The notes: a model not told the origin generated them from the sequence alone. Counted from the first letter of the stretch, positions 48,327-61,313 are shown. The stretch is 64,000 nucleotides of DNA from Ailanthus altissimus (GCA_946807835.1 OX327684.1:35834501-35898500); one strand, 5' to 3'. A program made the numbers and translations.

Positions 48327-51300
48327 TTAAGCAAATAGATGAGGATACTTAGATCTCATTTCCTCTTCTCGTTCCCAGGTTGCCTCTTCAACTGCATGGT
48401 TTCTCCATAAAACCTTTACCAAATCAATCTTCTTAGTACGAAGAATTTGCTCCTTATTGTCCAAAATCCTAATAGGCACTTCTTCATAAGTGAGATCATT
48501 CCTAAGTTGAAGTGGCTCATAGCTTAACACATGTGAGGAGTTTGAAACATATTTTCGCAACATGGACACATGGAACACATTATGAACTCCTGATAATGAT
48601 GGAGGAAGGGCAAGTCTATAAGCCACATCACCTATCCTTTCAAGGATTTCAAATGGACCAATGAATCTTGGACTCAACTTTCCTTTCTTGCCAAATCTCA
48701 TGACTCCTTTCATTGGAGCAACCTTAAGAAATACTTTTTCACCCACCTTAAATTCTAGATCTTTTCTTCTATTGTCTGCATAGCTTTTCTGTCTACTCTG
48801 AGCCACTTTCATTCTCTTTCTTATCTTCTCTATAACCTCACAAGTTTGCTGGACAATCTCTGGCCCTAAAATTTTTCTTTCTCCAACTTCATCCCAATGC
48901 ACAGGAGATCTACATTTTCTTCCATACAAAGCTTCATATGGGGCCATACCAATAGTTGATTGATAACTATTGTTGTATGCAAACTCCACTAATGAAAGGT
49001 GTTTGTCCCAACTACCTTTAAGGTCTAACACACATGCCCTCAACATATCTTCTAGAATTTGAATGGTCCTTTCAGATTGACCATCAGTCTGTGGGTGGAA
49101 TGCAGTACTGAAGTTCAACTTCGTGCCCATGGCATTATGTAGGCTCTTCCAAAATATTGAAGTAAATCGGGGATCTCTATCAGATACAATTGACACAGGT
49201 ACTCCATGAAGCCTCACAATTTCATCAACATATAATTGGGCATACCTATCCATGGAATAAGTGGTGCATATTGGAATAAAATGTGCTGATTTTGTTAGCC
49301 TATCAATAATCACCCATATGGCATTGTAACCCTTTTGTGTACTTGGCAACCCAACTACAAAATCCATGGCTATGTGCTCCCATTTCCATTCCGGTACCAA
49401 TAAAGGTTTCAATAACCCAGATGGTCTCTGATGTTCTGCCTTAACTTGCTGACATGTCAAACATTGCTCTATAAATTTTGCAATCTCTCTTTTCATATTA
49501 ACCCACCAATAAATAGCTCGTAGGTCTCGATACATCTTGGTACCTCCCGGATGGACAGTATATGGTGAACTATGAGCTTCAACCAAGATCTCATTTTTCA
49601 ACTCATCATTATTAGGCACACAAAGTCTACCTTCAAAATGTAGAGCTCCATCATCAAAAATAGCAAAGTTAGGCCTTTTACCCAATGAAATTTCTTTCAT
49701 AATTTTCTTCAGATGCACATCATTACCTTGTGCTTCCTTAATTCTCTTAATTAGGGTAGGCTGAATGGACATACTTGCAACATAAGCCCTATCATTAGAT
49801 CTTACCACTTCAATGCCAAGCTTTTCTAAATCCAACAAAATTTGCTTTTGAGTAGTCAAAAGTGCTGCCATATGTCCTGAAGATTTTCTACTCAAAGCAT
49901 CTGCTACAACATTAGCTTTTCCCGGATGGTAGTTAATCACACAGTCATAATCTTTGACTAGTTCCAACCATCGACGTTGCCTCATATTTAACTCCTTTTG
50001 AGTAAAGAAGTATTTAAGACTTTTGTGATCTGTGTAAATTTCACACCTTTCTCCATAAAGATAATGCCTCCAAATTTTCAGAGCAAAAACTACTGCAGCC
50101 AACTCCAAGTCATGAGTAGGGTAATTCTGCTCATAAGTCTTTAGTTGTCGTGAGGCATATGCCACTACCTTTCCATCCTGCATTAATACACACCCAAGCC
50201 CTTTTTTGGAAGCATCACTATAAATCACAAATCTAGCAGAAGCAGAAGGGATGGTTAGTATGGGAGCAGATACTAACCGATGCTTGAGTTCTTGAAAACT
50301 TTTCTCACATTCTTCTGACCACTGAAACTTGACATTCTTTCTTGTCAATTGAGTTAAAGGTGAAGCTATCTTAGAGAATCCTTCAACAAACCGTCTATAA
50401 TATCCTGCTAGCCCAAGAAAACTTCGAATTTCCCCCACATTAGTTGGTCTGGACCAATTCACCACTGCTTCAATTTTGCTTGGATCCACTGAAATTCCCT
50501 TTGAGGAAACAACATGTCCCAAAAATACCATTCGATCTAGCCAGAATTCACATTTCTTGAATTTTGCATAAAGCTGCTTCTCCCTTAACACTTGTAGGAC
50601 TTTTCTTAAGTGTTCTTCATGTTCTCCCTTACTCTTAGAGTACACTAGGATGTCATCAATAAACACAATAACAAACCTATCCAAATAATCCTTGAATACT
50701 CTATTCATTAGATCCATAAAGGCAGCAGGTGCATTCGTCAACCCAAATGGCATAACAATAAACTCATAATGCCCATATCTGGTACGAAATGCAGTCTTTG
50801 GAATGTCTTCTTTCTTGATCTTCAATTGATGATAGCCAGAACGAAGATCAATTTTTGAGAATACACAAGCTCCTTGCAACTGATCGAATAAATCATCGAT
50901 TCTTGGAAGTGGATATTTATTCTTTACAGTCACACGGTTCAACTCTCGATAGTCAATACATAATCTCATTGAACCATCTTTCTTCTTAACAAAAAGAACT
51001 GGAGCACCCCAAGGTGAAACACTCGGGCGGATAAACCCCTTCTCAAGCAATTCATGTAGCTGTTCCTTCAACTCTTTAAGCTCTACTGGTGCCATACGAT
51101 AAGGTGTTTTAGATATAGGACTGGTTCCTGGCAGAAGTTCTATAGTGAATTCAATCTCTCGATCTGGTGGAACTCCAGGTAAATCTTCAGGGAATACATC
51201 TATAAACTCATTCACCCCTGGAACATCTTGGATTTTCATTTCTTCTTTCTTTGTATCCACTACAGTCGCTAAGAAACACTGACAACCCTTCTTAAGACTT

Positions 51301-52727
51301 TTCCAAGCTTGTAAAGCAGATATTACTTTTGGCAAAGAGCATAACTTAGAACCAATAAAACTAAACTCAGGCTCCCCGGGTGGTTGGAAAACAACTTCTT
51401 TCTCAAAGCATTTAACATTAGCATGGTACATAGACAACCAATCCATGCCAAATATAACATCAAAATCATACATATTCAAGATAATCAAATCTGCTTGTAG
51501 CACCTTATCTCCTATTTCAATTTTACATGATTTTACCACATTTGTAGCACACATCAAATCTCCTGAAGGAGTTGCAACACATAAATCTACACCCAAAGGT
51601 TCTGGCACAACCCCCATATTACTAACAAATGCATGTGACACAAATGAATGGGTAGAACCCGAATCAAAAAGAGCTAAACCATGCTGGCCAGATATGGAAA
51701 TTGTACCTGTCACCACAGAAGGTGAATCATCTGCTTCTTTTCTGGTAAGAGCATAGACTCTTGCTTGAGCTTTCTGATCTTTCTTAAATCCTCCCTGATC
51801 ATTCTTCATCTCTGGACAATCCTGAATAAAATGACCAATCTTTCTACACTTAAAACAAGCTCCACTCTTCCTGAAACACACCCCTCCATGTGGTCTCCCA
51901 CATGTATCACATAATGGAAAATCCTTCTTTTCAATGTCTTCATTCCTATGCCTCTTCTTTCCTTTCCACCTGTCAAACTTTTTCTGATTATTTTTAACCC
52001 AAGCTCTCTTTTCTGATCGATGATAACCCATATGTTTGGACTCAGATGGTGCTGCCAATTCTTCATCCCTTGCTAATATTTCAGCCCTCTGTAATACTGC
52101 ACTGTAAGTCTGTAGATCAAGGACAGAGAGTAACCTTCTCACTTCTGGTTTAAGGCCCATCTGAAACCTCTTGGCCTTACGTGCTTCTGTGTCTACTAAG
52201 TGGGGAGCAAACCTAGACAACTCCTCAAACTTCCTCTCATATTCTGTTACTGACATTTTGCCCTGAGTAAGGTGGATAAATTCTGCCTCTTTTTCATCTC
52301 TTAAGGACTGGGGAAAGTATTTTTCATTAAATACTTCCTTGAATCTTTCCCATGTTATCTTGTTCTTATCAATATTCAGTGTCCGCATGGTCATCTCCCA
52401 CCAATGACTGGCTCCCTCCTTAAGCATGTAAGTGGCACAGCTTACTTTATGTGAATCTGAACATTCGAGGAGGCTGAATATCTTTTCCAACTCACGGATC
52501 CACTCCTCAGCAACCAGCGGGTCTTTTGAGCCTTCAAATGATGGTGGTTGCAATTTTCTGAATTTCTCAATAACATGGAATTTATCATTATGGTCTGCTT
52601 TGGGTCGTTGTTGTTGAAGCACATTATTCACTGCTTGAACAATATTTTGGATGGTAGCAGGGTTTTCTCCTGAAGTACTCTCATTCACAGTATCAGCACT
52701 TCTAGTAATTCTTGGATTACGCCCCAT
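48327..52727 (-). CDS. Gypsy gag-pol polyprotein with chromodomain
   Basis: An uninterrupted frame of about 1,466 codons. I take the ATG at 52727 ([14 protein letters not shown]) as the start. The frame is open 114 bases further up, but that part overlaps the leader after the primer-binding site. In order: a gag retrotransposon domain ([24 protein letters not shown]), a CCHC zinc knuckle [14 protein letters not shown] (about 51815-51860), an aspartic protease with [13 protein letters not shown] (about 51645-51685), a reverse transcriptase with [12 protein letters not shown] (about 50640-50670), and RNase H up to [11 protein letters not shown]. The integrase has a zinc finger ([11 protein letters not shown] ... 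[11 protein letters not shown]) and core ([11 protein letters not shown] ... [20 protein letters not shown]). A chromodomain ends the protein ([26 protein letters not shown]). All catalytic motifs appear intact. Confidence 0.95.
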   Translation of the reverse strand: MGRNPRITRSADTVNESTSGENPATIQNIVQAVNNVLQQQRPKADHNDKFHVIEKFRKLQPPSFEGSKDPLVAEEWIRELEKIFSLLECSDSHKVSCATYMLKEGASHWWEMTMRTLNIDKNKITWERFKEVFNEKYFPQSLRDEKEAEFIHLTQGKMSVTEYERKFEELSRFAPHLVDTEARKAKRFQMGLKPEVRRLLSVLDLQTYSAVLQRAEILARDEELAAPSESKHMGYHRSEKRAWVKNNQKKFDRWKGKKRHRNEDIEKKDFPLCDTCGRPHGGVCFRKSGACFKCRKIGHFIQDCPEMKNDQGGFKKDQKAQARVYALTRKEADDSPSVVTGTISISGQHGLALFDSGSTHSFVSHAFVSNMGVVPEPLGVDLCVATPSGDLMCATNVVKSCKIEIGDKVLQADLIILNMYDFDVIFGMDWLSMYHANVKCFEKEVVFQPPGEPEFSFIGSKLCSLPKVISALQAWKSLKKGCQCFLATVVDTKKEEMKIQDVPGVNEFIDVFPEDLPGVPPDREIEFTIELLPGTSPISKTPYRMAPVELKELKEQLHELLEKGFIRPSVSPWGAPVLFVKKKDGSMRLCIDYRELNRVTVKNKYPLPRIDDLFDQLQGACVFSKIDLRSGYHQLKIKKEDIPKTAFRTRYGHYEFIVMPFGLTNAPAAFMDLMNRVFKDYLDRFVIVFIDDILVYSKSKGEHEEHLRKVLQVLREKQLYAKFKKCEFWLDRMVFLGHVVSSKGISVDPSKIEAVVNWSRPTNVGEIRSFLGLAGYYRRFVEGFSKIASPLTQLTRKNVKFQWSEECEKSFQELKHRLVSAPILTIPSASARFVIYSDASKKGLGCVLMQDGKVVAYASRQLKTYEQNYPTHDLELAAVVFALKIWRHYLYGERCEIYTDHKSLKYFFTQKELNMRQRRWLELVKDYDCVINYHPGKANVVADALSRKSSGHMAALLTTQKQILLDLEKLGIEVVRSNDRAYVASMSIQPTLIKRIKEAQGNDVHLKKIMKEISLGKRPNFAIFDDGALHFEGRLCVPNNDELKNEILVEAHSSPYTVHPGGTKMYRDLRAIYWWVNMKREIAKFIEQCLTCQQVKAEHQRPSGLLKPLLVPEWKWEHIAMDFVVGLPSTQKGYNAIWVIIDRLTKSAHFIPICTTYSMDRYAQLYVDEIVRLHGVPVSIVSDRDPRFTSIFWKSLHNAMGTKLNFSTAFHPQTDGQSERTIQILEDMLRACVLDLKGSWDKHLSLVEFAYNNSYQSTIGMAPYEALYGRKCRSPVHWDEVGERKILGPEIVQQTCEVIEKIRKRMKVAQSRQKSYADNRRKDLEFKVGEKVFLKVAPMKGVMRFGKKGKLSPRFIGPFEILERIGDVAYRLALPPSLSGVHNVFHVSMLRKYVSNSSHVLSYEPLQLRNDLTYEEVPIRILDNKEQILRTKKIDLVKVLWRNHAVEEATWEREEEMRSKYPHLFA

Positions 52728-52866
52728 CTTTTCAAAATCACAAAGATAAGTAAGTAAGATATCAATTAAATCAATATACATAAATAAGCACACATACAAT
52801 CTTAAGGATTTGGCATCGGCTGGGTTCCCTTCACTAGACACATAAAGTCTACAGAATCATATCTTA

Positions 52867-52878
52867 GCTCTGATACCA
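52867..52878 (-). other. Primer-binding site of the gypsy element
   Basis: On the element's strand TGGTATCAGAGC lies 8 bases inside the 5' LTR. It is complementary to the 3' end of plant initiator tRNA-Met, which primes minus-strand synthesis in Tekay/Del and many other elements. Confidence 0.85.
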
Positions 52879-52886
52879 ATAAAAGC

Positions 52887-55738
52887 TGTCACGCCCCAGA
52901 CCCAAAAGATCCGACACACGACATCACTTACATTCATTCACTGCACGTGCACTCATAAATAATATTACACAAAATACTCAACTTTCATTCAACACAGAAA
53001 TCCTTAGCAAGTTGCTAGTAAGTTCAACACTAAAATCAACCATAACCTAACATATAAATATAAACTTCTCTTGACAATATTTAAACATTCATTTCAATTT
53101 CTTTCAGAATTATAGCAATTGAATTATGACTGGGACAATTATTAAACCGGAGATACGCAGAGTTTTCTCAGAGATTAACACTCTACTACGTCACCAGTAG
53201 CAACTTTGTTACCGGGAGCCCAGAATATATCCATTGCAAATTCTTACTTAAAATCATCCAATAACCACACTTTATAAAACTTAAACCAAATCCAATCCAC
53301 ACATAATGAAATAATACATAAGTATTTATTCAATAGGGACAAACCAAATATCCTATCACACGTGTCCCCAAATGAAACACACAACAACCTAGCAACTTAG
53401 GGAACCCAAGGAACAGCAGAAGCCTTGCCAAATCCGCTAAGCACACATGCACCTTATTTACCTGAAATCACCATAAACTATAATGAGTATAAAACTCAGT
53501 AAGCATACTAATTTTTCATATATCAAATACAAATACATATATGTACACAATGCATATGTATGATATGCTGTGATCAATCAAAATCATAATCTTATCAAAT
53601 CACATATCATGTAAGCGCTTACACATTCTTTCAAAACACATAATAGGAATACCATTACTCAACTACTACTTAGTAGGACTTACATATCACATATCACATA
53701 ATGAGCCAAATGTCACTCGTAGGTGACATACCGTATGAGAGGAATAGTACAAGTGAGGCCTTTAAATCACACATATATAATGCTTATGCCCGAAGGTAAA
53801 AGCCAAACCCTCACCCTGATCATCGGTGAGTCCTCTCACATGTACCAATACGCCACCACACGAATGTGATGACTCACTCTTCCTTTAGGTACCAATAGGA
53901 TCCTCCCTACATACGGAACACATAACATATACCAATCCCGAAGGAAAGGCCACACATAAAGGCTCCACAAATCACATAAAATGCCTACTAAGTCAACAGT
54001 GAGTTCAAGTACCCTCAAAACACAAAATATTTCTCATGGACATATTACACTTCAAAAGCTTTCTTTGTTAAACGCATCTTATTTTGGAAAGCTCACTTTC
54101 AAAAACACATGTATGTCCATGCTCAATGTCAATGCTCACATTCATAAACATATATTCACATTTCATATCAAAATATACTTTGACATATCATAAACATATT
54201 CTTAACCTCATTTACAAAATCATACAAAACAATTATTATGTTTATTGTGATTCCAGTAGTAAGTCTAGTATACTTACCTCTTAACACTTTCAGCTACAAG
54301 GCTTAAATCTCCTTAACCTATCAATGGAGATTAATCCTTTCATAAGCCTCACAATTCACACAAAATACTTTAAATAGCTTACAAAATTATACACAATGCA
54401 TTTATCACATCAAATTGGTCTAAAAACTTGGTTTCTCAAAACCTGTCATTCTGACCACTTACACTTAACAAAAATTTCTAATACATCAAATGATGTCCAA
54501 TTACTCCGAAATCAGAATATATCATTCTTGACTCATATATACTTCTTATATATGAATATTATATCAAAATTCCTACACAATCCATTCCATACACACCATC
54601 GAATCCAAACTACAAACCTGACAGGATCAAGATACTTACTGAACAGTATTCAATCTCCCAATTTTATAAAATCATATACTAACTCAAAAATTATAAAACT
54701 ACCACATAATTACTATTGACACATATCTCAGTCCATGATAAATATTTGGCTTCCAAATAACTGCCAAAAGTATTTTAAAACTATTTTATTTCATAACTTT
54801 AAAAATCTGTTAATCAGATACTACAATGAGCTGATACACTTTAGAAATTCATAACACTTCAACCACATTGATCCAAATTCTCAATTCCGAGTATATCATA
54901 TTAGACATATAAAATTATCATATTCCACAAATTCGTAATTTTTAAAGATCATTCAGCAGGTTAAAAATTATTTTCCACTGTATCATACTGTTTACACAGG
55001 AAATTTCCAGAATTCCAGGGTCATTTTGGTAAATTCACTACAAATTCAATTTCCGAGATTTTCAGTCGATTCAAAGTCTCAGATGATCCTTAACATGTCT
55101 AATTTCATATACTCAAAATTCAAAACCAGAATCGAATCACAACAATTTATAAAATTCCTAGATCAAGAGGTTATCCAGCAGAAATTCCACAATTCATCAT
55201 GATTTATCAAACTATCTTATAGATCATCATCAATTCTCATATGATCTTACGAAATACACAACAAATCCTCAATTATACATATTTTCAGAAATCAAAGCTT
55301 AAAGGAATTAACTTAATTAATACTAATAAATTGATAAATACGTATGATATACCTCTTGAAATTCAAATTTCCAATTTCTTCTTCTTTTTCTTCTTCTTCT
55401 CCTCTTTCTCTCTCCTCTATTTCTCTCTTCTCTCTCTTAAAATGGGTAGCTCGACCTAAAAATGGTAAATTAGGGTTTAAAAGTGTATTTTTATACTAAG
55501 AGGCTAATTTTTGATATTTACGAATTTGCCCCCAAAACTTTCAAAGTATAACAATTTGGTCCCTAAAATAAATCTAAAGTCATACAAATAAACCCAATAC
55601 TAATCCTATATCCTTAACCTATAAAAATATTACTAATAACAATATATAATTCAAGTATCACCAACATACAAATAAAATACGTATATTTATACATATATAA
55701 ATACTTATTCTTACCAGTCGTGGATACTGGTTACTACA
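52887..55738 (-). repeat. Gypsy element 5' LTR (2,852 bp)
   Basis: Same length and ends as the LTR at 45432-48283, offset by 7,455 bp. All internal reading frames have identical translations in the two copies, which leaves little room for substitutions. Being on the minus strand, this copy carries the element's promoter. Confidence 0.92.
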
Positions 55739-55743
55739 AGATC

Positions 55744-55855
55744 CATCAGATTTGGTCTTGATCTTGTACACCCATTTGCATTCAATGACAGTTTTATTAG
55801 AAGGAAGAGTAACAAAATTCTAAGTATGCGATTTCTTAACCTGGCTCTGATACCA
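55744..55855 (-). mobile_element. Ty1-copia leader and pol start, other side of the gypsy insertion
   Basis: Directly inside the copia 5' LTR is a primer-binding site TGGTATCAGAGCCA (minus strand, 55842-55855). It is followed almost at once by sequence encoding NFVTLPSNKTVIECKWVYK and IKTKSDGS, the segment just before the reverse transcriptase. Gag, protease and integrase are therefore missing. The copia element is an internally deleted derivative of about 1.9 kb once the gypsy element is taken out. Confidence 0.8.
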
Positions 55856-56063
55856 TGTGAGAAATGTAAAGAGAATATATTTCACTGTAAATTGTAAAAC
55901 TGTACAATGGAGCCTTTATATAGACTGTAATCTTATTACATAATAAGAAAATAACATACATAAAAAAATAATATTTTATATTAAAAATATATATATATGA
56001 TAGGAGGATATAAAAAAATAATTTTAGAATAATTCAAAATAATTTTAAAATTATTCCTTTATA
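55856..56063 (-). repeat. Ty1-copia element, 5' LTR (208 bp)
   Basis: Partner of the LTR at 43850-44058, starting TGTGAGAAATGTAAAGAG and ending CCTTTATA. It is followed by ATATT (56064-56068), the second half of the target-site duplication. The empty site can be seen in hAT copy 1, where GAACATATTCATGAGC is uninterrupted (near 42208-42223). Confidence 0.82.
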
Positions 56064-58162
56064 ATATTCATGAGCATATTCAAGAAGTCCACTAATTCTG
56101 TCAAGGTCAATCAATTCCAAATTCTGTGATTTGGGGGCACTAGATTTTTCCATCATAATCATGGCCATGCTTATTTCATCAACCATTGCATTCTGACGAT
56201 CGCATAGCGAAGTAGTGCAAGTTTGGCTCAAAATCCGTATGGCATGCTTCTGCAGTATATGGCAAGGATCACCACAGCACTCCCACCATTTTCCTACACA
56301 CTGCAAAATAATGTCTATAAACAGTAAATAGTTATCCAACTAACAGAATGGCAGAATACAAGTAAAACCATGAAACTTACGTGGATTCACTGTATTTAGC
56401 ATTTGCGTAGCTTTGGAAGTGAATAAATCGGAGACTTTCATGCGGTAGAGTTGCAATTGTTTTGACAAAGCTTCATGTTCTTTAGAGGCAACTAATAACA
56501 GTAGGTCCAAACCCTTTTGTATTTCAGCGTCCTCGCTAAATTTCCGACTACACATGTAAGCAGGGTTCAACAACGCTTCAGCTGCGCGTATTGGTTGGAC
56601 TACACGAATTCTCCACCCTTTGAACACCTTGCTTATCCTCTCATTACAATCCAAGTGCAGATTAAATGCCTCTTTTGCCCTCTTAATTGCTTCATACAAA
56701 AATCCTAAAGTTGATCCATTGCAATCTACAAGTTCAATAACTTGAAACAGTGGCTGCAAAACTTCCACCACTTTTCTCCCTCTACTCCAAAATTCTGTAG
56801 AATGAATAGCTTTATACACAACATCAGCGACATCATTTTCAGTACTTGACCCTTCCCCTTCACGAGATGCAGAAGCAATTGGTCGCTGCAATGCCTGTAA
56901 TTCATTTTCGACTTCCAAAAGTGAATTAAGCATAAAATATTCAATGGCAATCTTAGTCAGACCACTATGGTTATATCCCTTATTTCTTGTATGCTCCTTT
57001 CTTGGGAGCAGATCCATAACATGCTCACACATATATTGAAAATCAGTTTTGCCATCTGACTAGTCTTATGAATCCGAGGAACTTCGAGGTATATTAGTAT
57101 CAAAAGCACTCCAAGTTCACCATTAGCACCTCGAGACGGTAATATCCAATGGTATTTCCTGAGAATCATCTCCATAACTTTATGGGAAAAGTTCTCCTTT
57201 AAAATCAGGAAAGCAGTTCATCATTAGATCTTCACTATCAACAAGGATGACCTGAACAACATGCCCTGGCCTCAGAGATTCAATCATACGATATATGCTA
57301 TCTATAAAATGATGAAATGCCATTCCTCCCTCAGGAACTGTAATTTTCTCTATATATACCAAGCCACCAGGGATCTATGAGAAGAAGTTCATAAACACAA
57401 CTTTTGAATTTTTCATCACCTTAGATATTATCAGCGTACAACCTGTTGTAGTAAAAAATTTCTTGACATTTCCGAAGTATTCCTTAAGTTCCTCGTCGAC
57501 ACCTGGGATCACTTGTGATTGGAGAGCAAATAATTTGGTAATTCATAAGTAGGTCCTGTTTATGCTATGCTCTTCATCAAGTCAACCAAAAATGGGGTTT
57601 TGGAAAGATCAAGTGGAAAGTTGTTGGTAATGAGAAACTTAGCAAGCATTTTATCCGCTACACTCTTCTCCTTCTTACACAACCCTTGATTAGTAGGCTG
57701 CTGAGAACTCTTTGCTCTCTTCGCTCGAGCTGAAGTTGAAATTATTTGACCCTGTTTCTGCTATGCTCTCCAGCAAGTCAACCAAAAATGGGGTTTTGGA
57801 AAGATCAAGTGAAAAGTTGTTGGTAATGAGAAACTTAGCAAGCATTTTATCCGCTACACTCTTATCCTTCTCATACACCCTTTGATTAGCAGGCTGCTGA
57901 GAACTCGTTGCTTTCTTCGCTCGAGCTGAAGTTGAAATTATTTGACTTTGTGTTTCTCTATCATTATTCAAAGATCTCAAACTAATGCAGCAAATTGGAC
58001 ATCATGAGGCACGTCCGGACAAATTTCAATGTCATGGCCTCTGACTCCGGACAAATGTAACTTAATCCTAGTAATGCCCCCAGCAAAGCTCCTGTCACAG
58101 AACTTACATGAGAAATGACCATTCGAGACCTCAACATATTCCCAAAATCTCTCTCTAACCAT
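56064..58162 (-). pseudogene. hAT-transposase-derived gene copy 2 (BED finger to hATC), broken
   Basis: Read on the minus strand, the pieces are: 58162-57977 with a BED-type zinc finger (FSCKFCDRSFAGGITRIKLH and HDIEIC); 57980-57690 with a linker and SVADKMLAKFLITNNFSLDL; 57362-57180 with a DUF659-like part (GGMAFHHFIDSIYRMIE); 57032-56340 with the central-to-C-terminal transposase part (HVMDLLPRKEHTRNKGYNHS, VVEVLQPLFQVIELVDCNGS, LLNPAYMCSRKFSEDAEIQK); and about 56339-56064 with the hATC part (CGDPCHILQKHAIRILSQTC). Frames change between pieces, and there are stops. Introns may explain some of these, but the 196 bp duplication and the copia insertion at 56063 do not allow a working product. 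Its 3' end is at 43480-43849. Confidence 0.78.
57552..57943. repeat. Tandem duplication, 196 bp unit, inside hAT copy 2
   Basis: The block with CAAGTCAACCAAAAATGGGG through TCGCTCGAGCTGAAGTTGAA occurs twice, starting near 57578 and 57774 in equivalent positions (offset 196). The copies differ at several bases. Because 196 is not a multiple of three, the duplication shifts the frame. Confidence 0.8.
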
Positions 58163-60832
58163 ATTTGCTTTTCCTCCTATGTGGAAGTGGAAACAATTAT
58201 TGAATACATATTTCTATGACTATGCATGAATTCAGAAAAAAAAAAAAAACAAATTACATGACAAATAAAACATTGAGACCAAACGGCAAAACAAGATAAA
58301 TAAAAATATCATACAATTGAAACGACCCAATCTCACCCAATCTCTTTTATGACTAGACATGTTCTTAACTCTTAACACAGTTAATTTTAATGTACCAAAA
58401 TTTTATTCAATCATAAAATTTCTTAGAAAGAAGGAAAAATAAAATATAACCAGAAAGTATTTTACGAGTGATAAAAAAATTGAGAACATGAAATTTATCA
58501 TTCATAAACACAAATATCAAAATATCTCTACTAAATTTTAATAAAAGAAAAGAATTAAAAAGTCTTTTGCAGCACTTTGTGGCCGACCTTAAAGAATCTA
58601 ACAGGCCTTAATTGAAATGCAACAACTTGAAGGGAAAAAATTTAAAAAAAAGAGGGGAGCATAAAACTCTGTGAGTGGTACTACGTTATCTATAATAATA
58701 TATCGTAAAAGAAAAATTCATTTAGAACATACTAATTTTATATGTAATATTTAACAAAATATTTTTGCACCTGAGAAAAAAATTTTAAAATTTTCATTTT
58801 TCTGTAAAATAACTTGACTAAATTTTTGATTTAAATATTATACTAATAGCTGAAAAAGACACTCAATAAGTATTCAAAGAAAATAATTGGTAATAAACTC
58901 GATGCAACTATTAACACATAGGCAGAGTAAAAGGGATAAGCTGGTCATACACCTGATAGCATTACATCGCATAGACAAAATAAAAATACTAACCGGTCGT
59001 ACACGCATGTGCAGAACTATGCCCCCAAAGGGCTAAGCGTTCAAACACACAGCCCAAAACCTCTGTGTGTGTTTGAACGGATCTCAAAGACTTTTATCTA
59101 AATCTAAAACTAGCTAAATGAGGGTACATACTTAAATGAAAACTATTAAATTTAACATATAACTTCATAGTTAATCTATCTAATATCATATTAACGAAAG
59201 TTTCATTTAAAACATTAATAATAGCCTTTCAAGTAACATGTGAAATATGTAATTATCATGCAGAAAAAAAAATGTTGTTATGCGAGACATGTAAATAACA
59301 TATAAAAAGAAGGAATTTTAAAACGCAAATAACATAAATAGATGTTTGTTGTCAAATTGTATAATAATTAAGTAGTTACGTAAAAGAAATGGTCAAATTC
59401 AAACAAAGTGCCAATGTCGTTATTTGATAAAAATTATATAACTGTCGTCCTGAACAAATTACTATTTTGATGATATACAACAAAATCAAATTAGAAATAA
59501 AATTAGGTGAAATCCATCTTACAGAAAAAAAATAGTAAGACCCTGTAATAATTAAATGATGTGAGACTTATGTAAATCGTGCTCTTTAAATAAAAAAGAA
59601 TACTTGAATTAAAATTTATGTTGGTCATTCTCATTAAATAAAAATAAAATAAGATAATTTTCATGAGAATGTATATATTTTATATAAAATTGAAAGTAGT
59701 AGTCACTAAATTATTCAAATTCTCGCCAAAAAAAATATCAATCCCAGAATAATAACATATCATACAAGTGATTAAATTAAAGTAAAATTCATCTTTAAAC
59801 ATAACAATTCTTTCAATTGCATTAAAATCACAAAACGTAAAATAAGATAAACAACAACAAAAATCATTTATGGTTTGTTATATGACAATAAACCTTATCT
59901 CAATCCCTTTTTTTTTCGTAAGCATATATTTTAGCAAAAACATATATGTAGACATGCAAATTTAATAAACTGCAGCAACTATATTTCATAAATATTATTT
60001 TGTTAAAAATAAAATTCTTTAAACGGATATCCAATTTATTGATACACATGAAAGAAAGGATTATCATAATTTATCTCAAATTGGTTTCCCAAAGAACGTC
60101 ACAACCACTCAAGGTAAAAATACATTAATAACTAAAAGCCAAACCTTCTGATTCATATATGTTTTCTCTTCATTTTGATGTTAAAAAGAAATTATGATAT
60201 TGCAATTGAAACTAAAATCAAAATGATGACTTAATGGAACTAAACCAAACACGTAATCCAAAAAAAAAAACTTTCATTAAAGTATAGACTAATAAATCAC
60301 ATAACTTCACTATATAAAAGAATATATATATATATAAATGCTGAAATTTATTTAAAAATATATATATATATATAGTATATATATATAATCCACTCACAAT
60401 TTTTGGTTTTCTCTAAATTCTTCTTTCTTGCTCAACATTTTCTTTCCCTCTTATAACGTGAAAAAAATAAAGAAAAGAAGAGAAATAAATGAGAACTAAC
60501 AAATTAAAAACTAATATCGAATAAAATTAGCATTATACGAATTTATTCTTACTACGGGCACTTTTCACTATTTTTAAAATCACGTCTTCAAATGCTTTAA
60601 CTCTCAATTGCCTTATTTTAATAACTACTTTAAATACATATTTTCTTAGTTTTTCTTCTATACACGTATTTTTTTATTAATAATTATCCCATTTTTTATA
60701 TAAACGTAATCCCTAAAACATTACGTACTTTATAATTTCAAAATTTATCTCATCTCCTTATCCTTACCCTTAAATAAAGTTTGGATAATTTTCTTATAAC
60801 TTTTTTTTTTACTGCCTAGTAAAGAAAAAAAA
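58163..60832. other. AT-rich spacer, no gene seen
   Basis: Some 2.7 kb of A/T-rich sequence without a credible open frame. Notable items are a hairpin at about 59038-59079 (CGTTCAAACACACAG against CTGTGTGTGTTTGAACG, loop CCCAAAACCT) and TA microsatellites at about 60324-60338 and 60356-60388. The part next to 58162 should contain the promoter of the hAT-derived gene. Confidence 0.5.
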
Positions 60833-61300
60833 TGTAACACCTTAGGCAAATCCTATATCGCCAAGGCATGAGAGAGATGCTAGGTTTATAAGGGGTGACC
60901 CACACCTTAATTGACAAGACGTGTTTTAGGTGAAGGACGCTTGCATGAAGCCCAAGAACAAAATCGTACGGGCTTGAGTCCAACGCAAACAATATCTTGT
61001 CAGGTCTGGGTTGGGTCATGACAGATGGTATCAGAGCCATTCTCGGTGTCCTCTTGGGCAGTGGTGGGGTAAACCTCAGTGAGGACACTGAGTCCCTAAG
61101 GGGGGTGTATGTAACACCCTAGGCAAATCCTACATCGCCAAGGCACAAGAGAGATGTTGGATTTATAAGGGGTGACCCACACCTTAATTGGCAAGACGCG
61201 TTTTGGGTGAAGGACGCTTGCGTGAAGCCCAAAAATAAAACCGTGCGGGCTTGGGCCTAAAACGGATAATATCTTACCAGATCTGAGTTAGGTCATGACA
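60833..61300 (+). mobile_element. TRIM (miniature LTR retrotransposon), 468 bp, complete
   Basis: Two 191 bp LTRs (60833-61023 and 61110-61300) both start TGTAACACC and end GGTCATGACA. Between them are only 86 bp: a primer-binding site TGGTATCAGAGCCA at 61026-61039 (initiator tRNA-Met) and a polypurine-like tract AAGGGGGGTG at about 61099-61108. There is no coding capacity. The LTRs differ at around 20 positions by eye, so the insertion is not new. I see no clear target-site duplication (AAAAA on the left, ACAAT on the right). It must have been copied with enzymes of another element. Confidence 0.88.
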
Positions 61301-61313
61301 ACAATAGACAAAT

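Larger units (their letters stand above)
45432..55738 (-). mobile_element. Complete Ty3-gypsy LTR retrotransposon (chromovirus, Tekay/Del-like)
   Basis: A 10,307 bp element with two LTRs of equal length (2,852 bp each), a primer-binding site matching initiator tRNA-Met, a polypurine tract (minus strand AAGGAGGGGAGAAT just inside the 3' LTR), one long gag-pol frame, and a perfect 5 bp target-site duplication AGATC (45427-45431 and 55739-55743). It is inserted in the reverse transcriptase region of an older copia element. Equivalent positions in the two LTRs are offset by exactly 7,455 bp throughout, and I saw no difference in the stretches I compared. A very recent insertion that may still be able to move is therefore likely. 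Confidence 0.95.

Noticed and set aside
52728..52841. N-terminal extension of the gypsy polyprotein
   Set aside because: It lies in the leader just after the primer-binding site and resembles no gag sequence. The ATG at 52727 is the better start.
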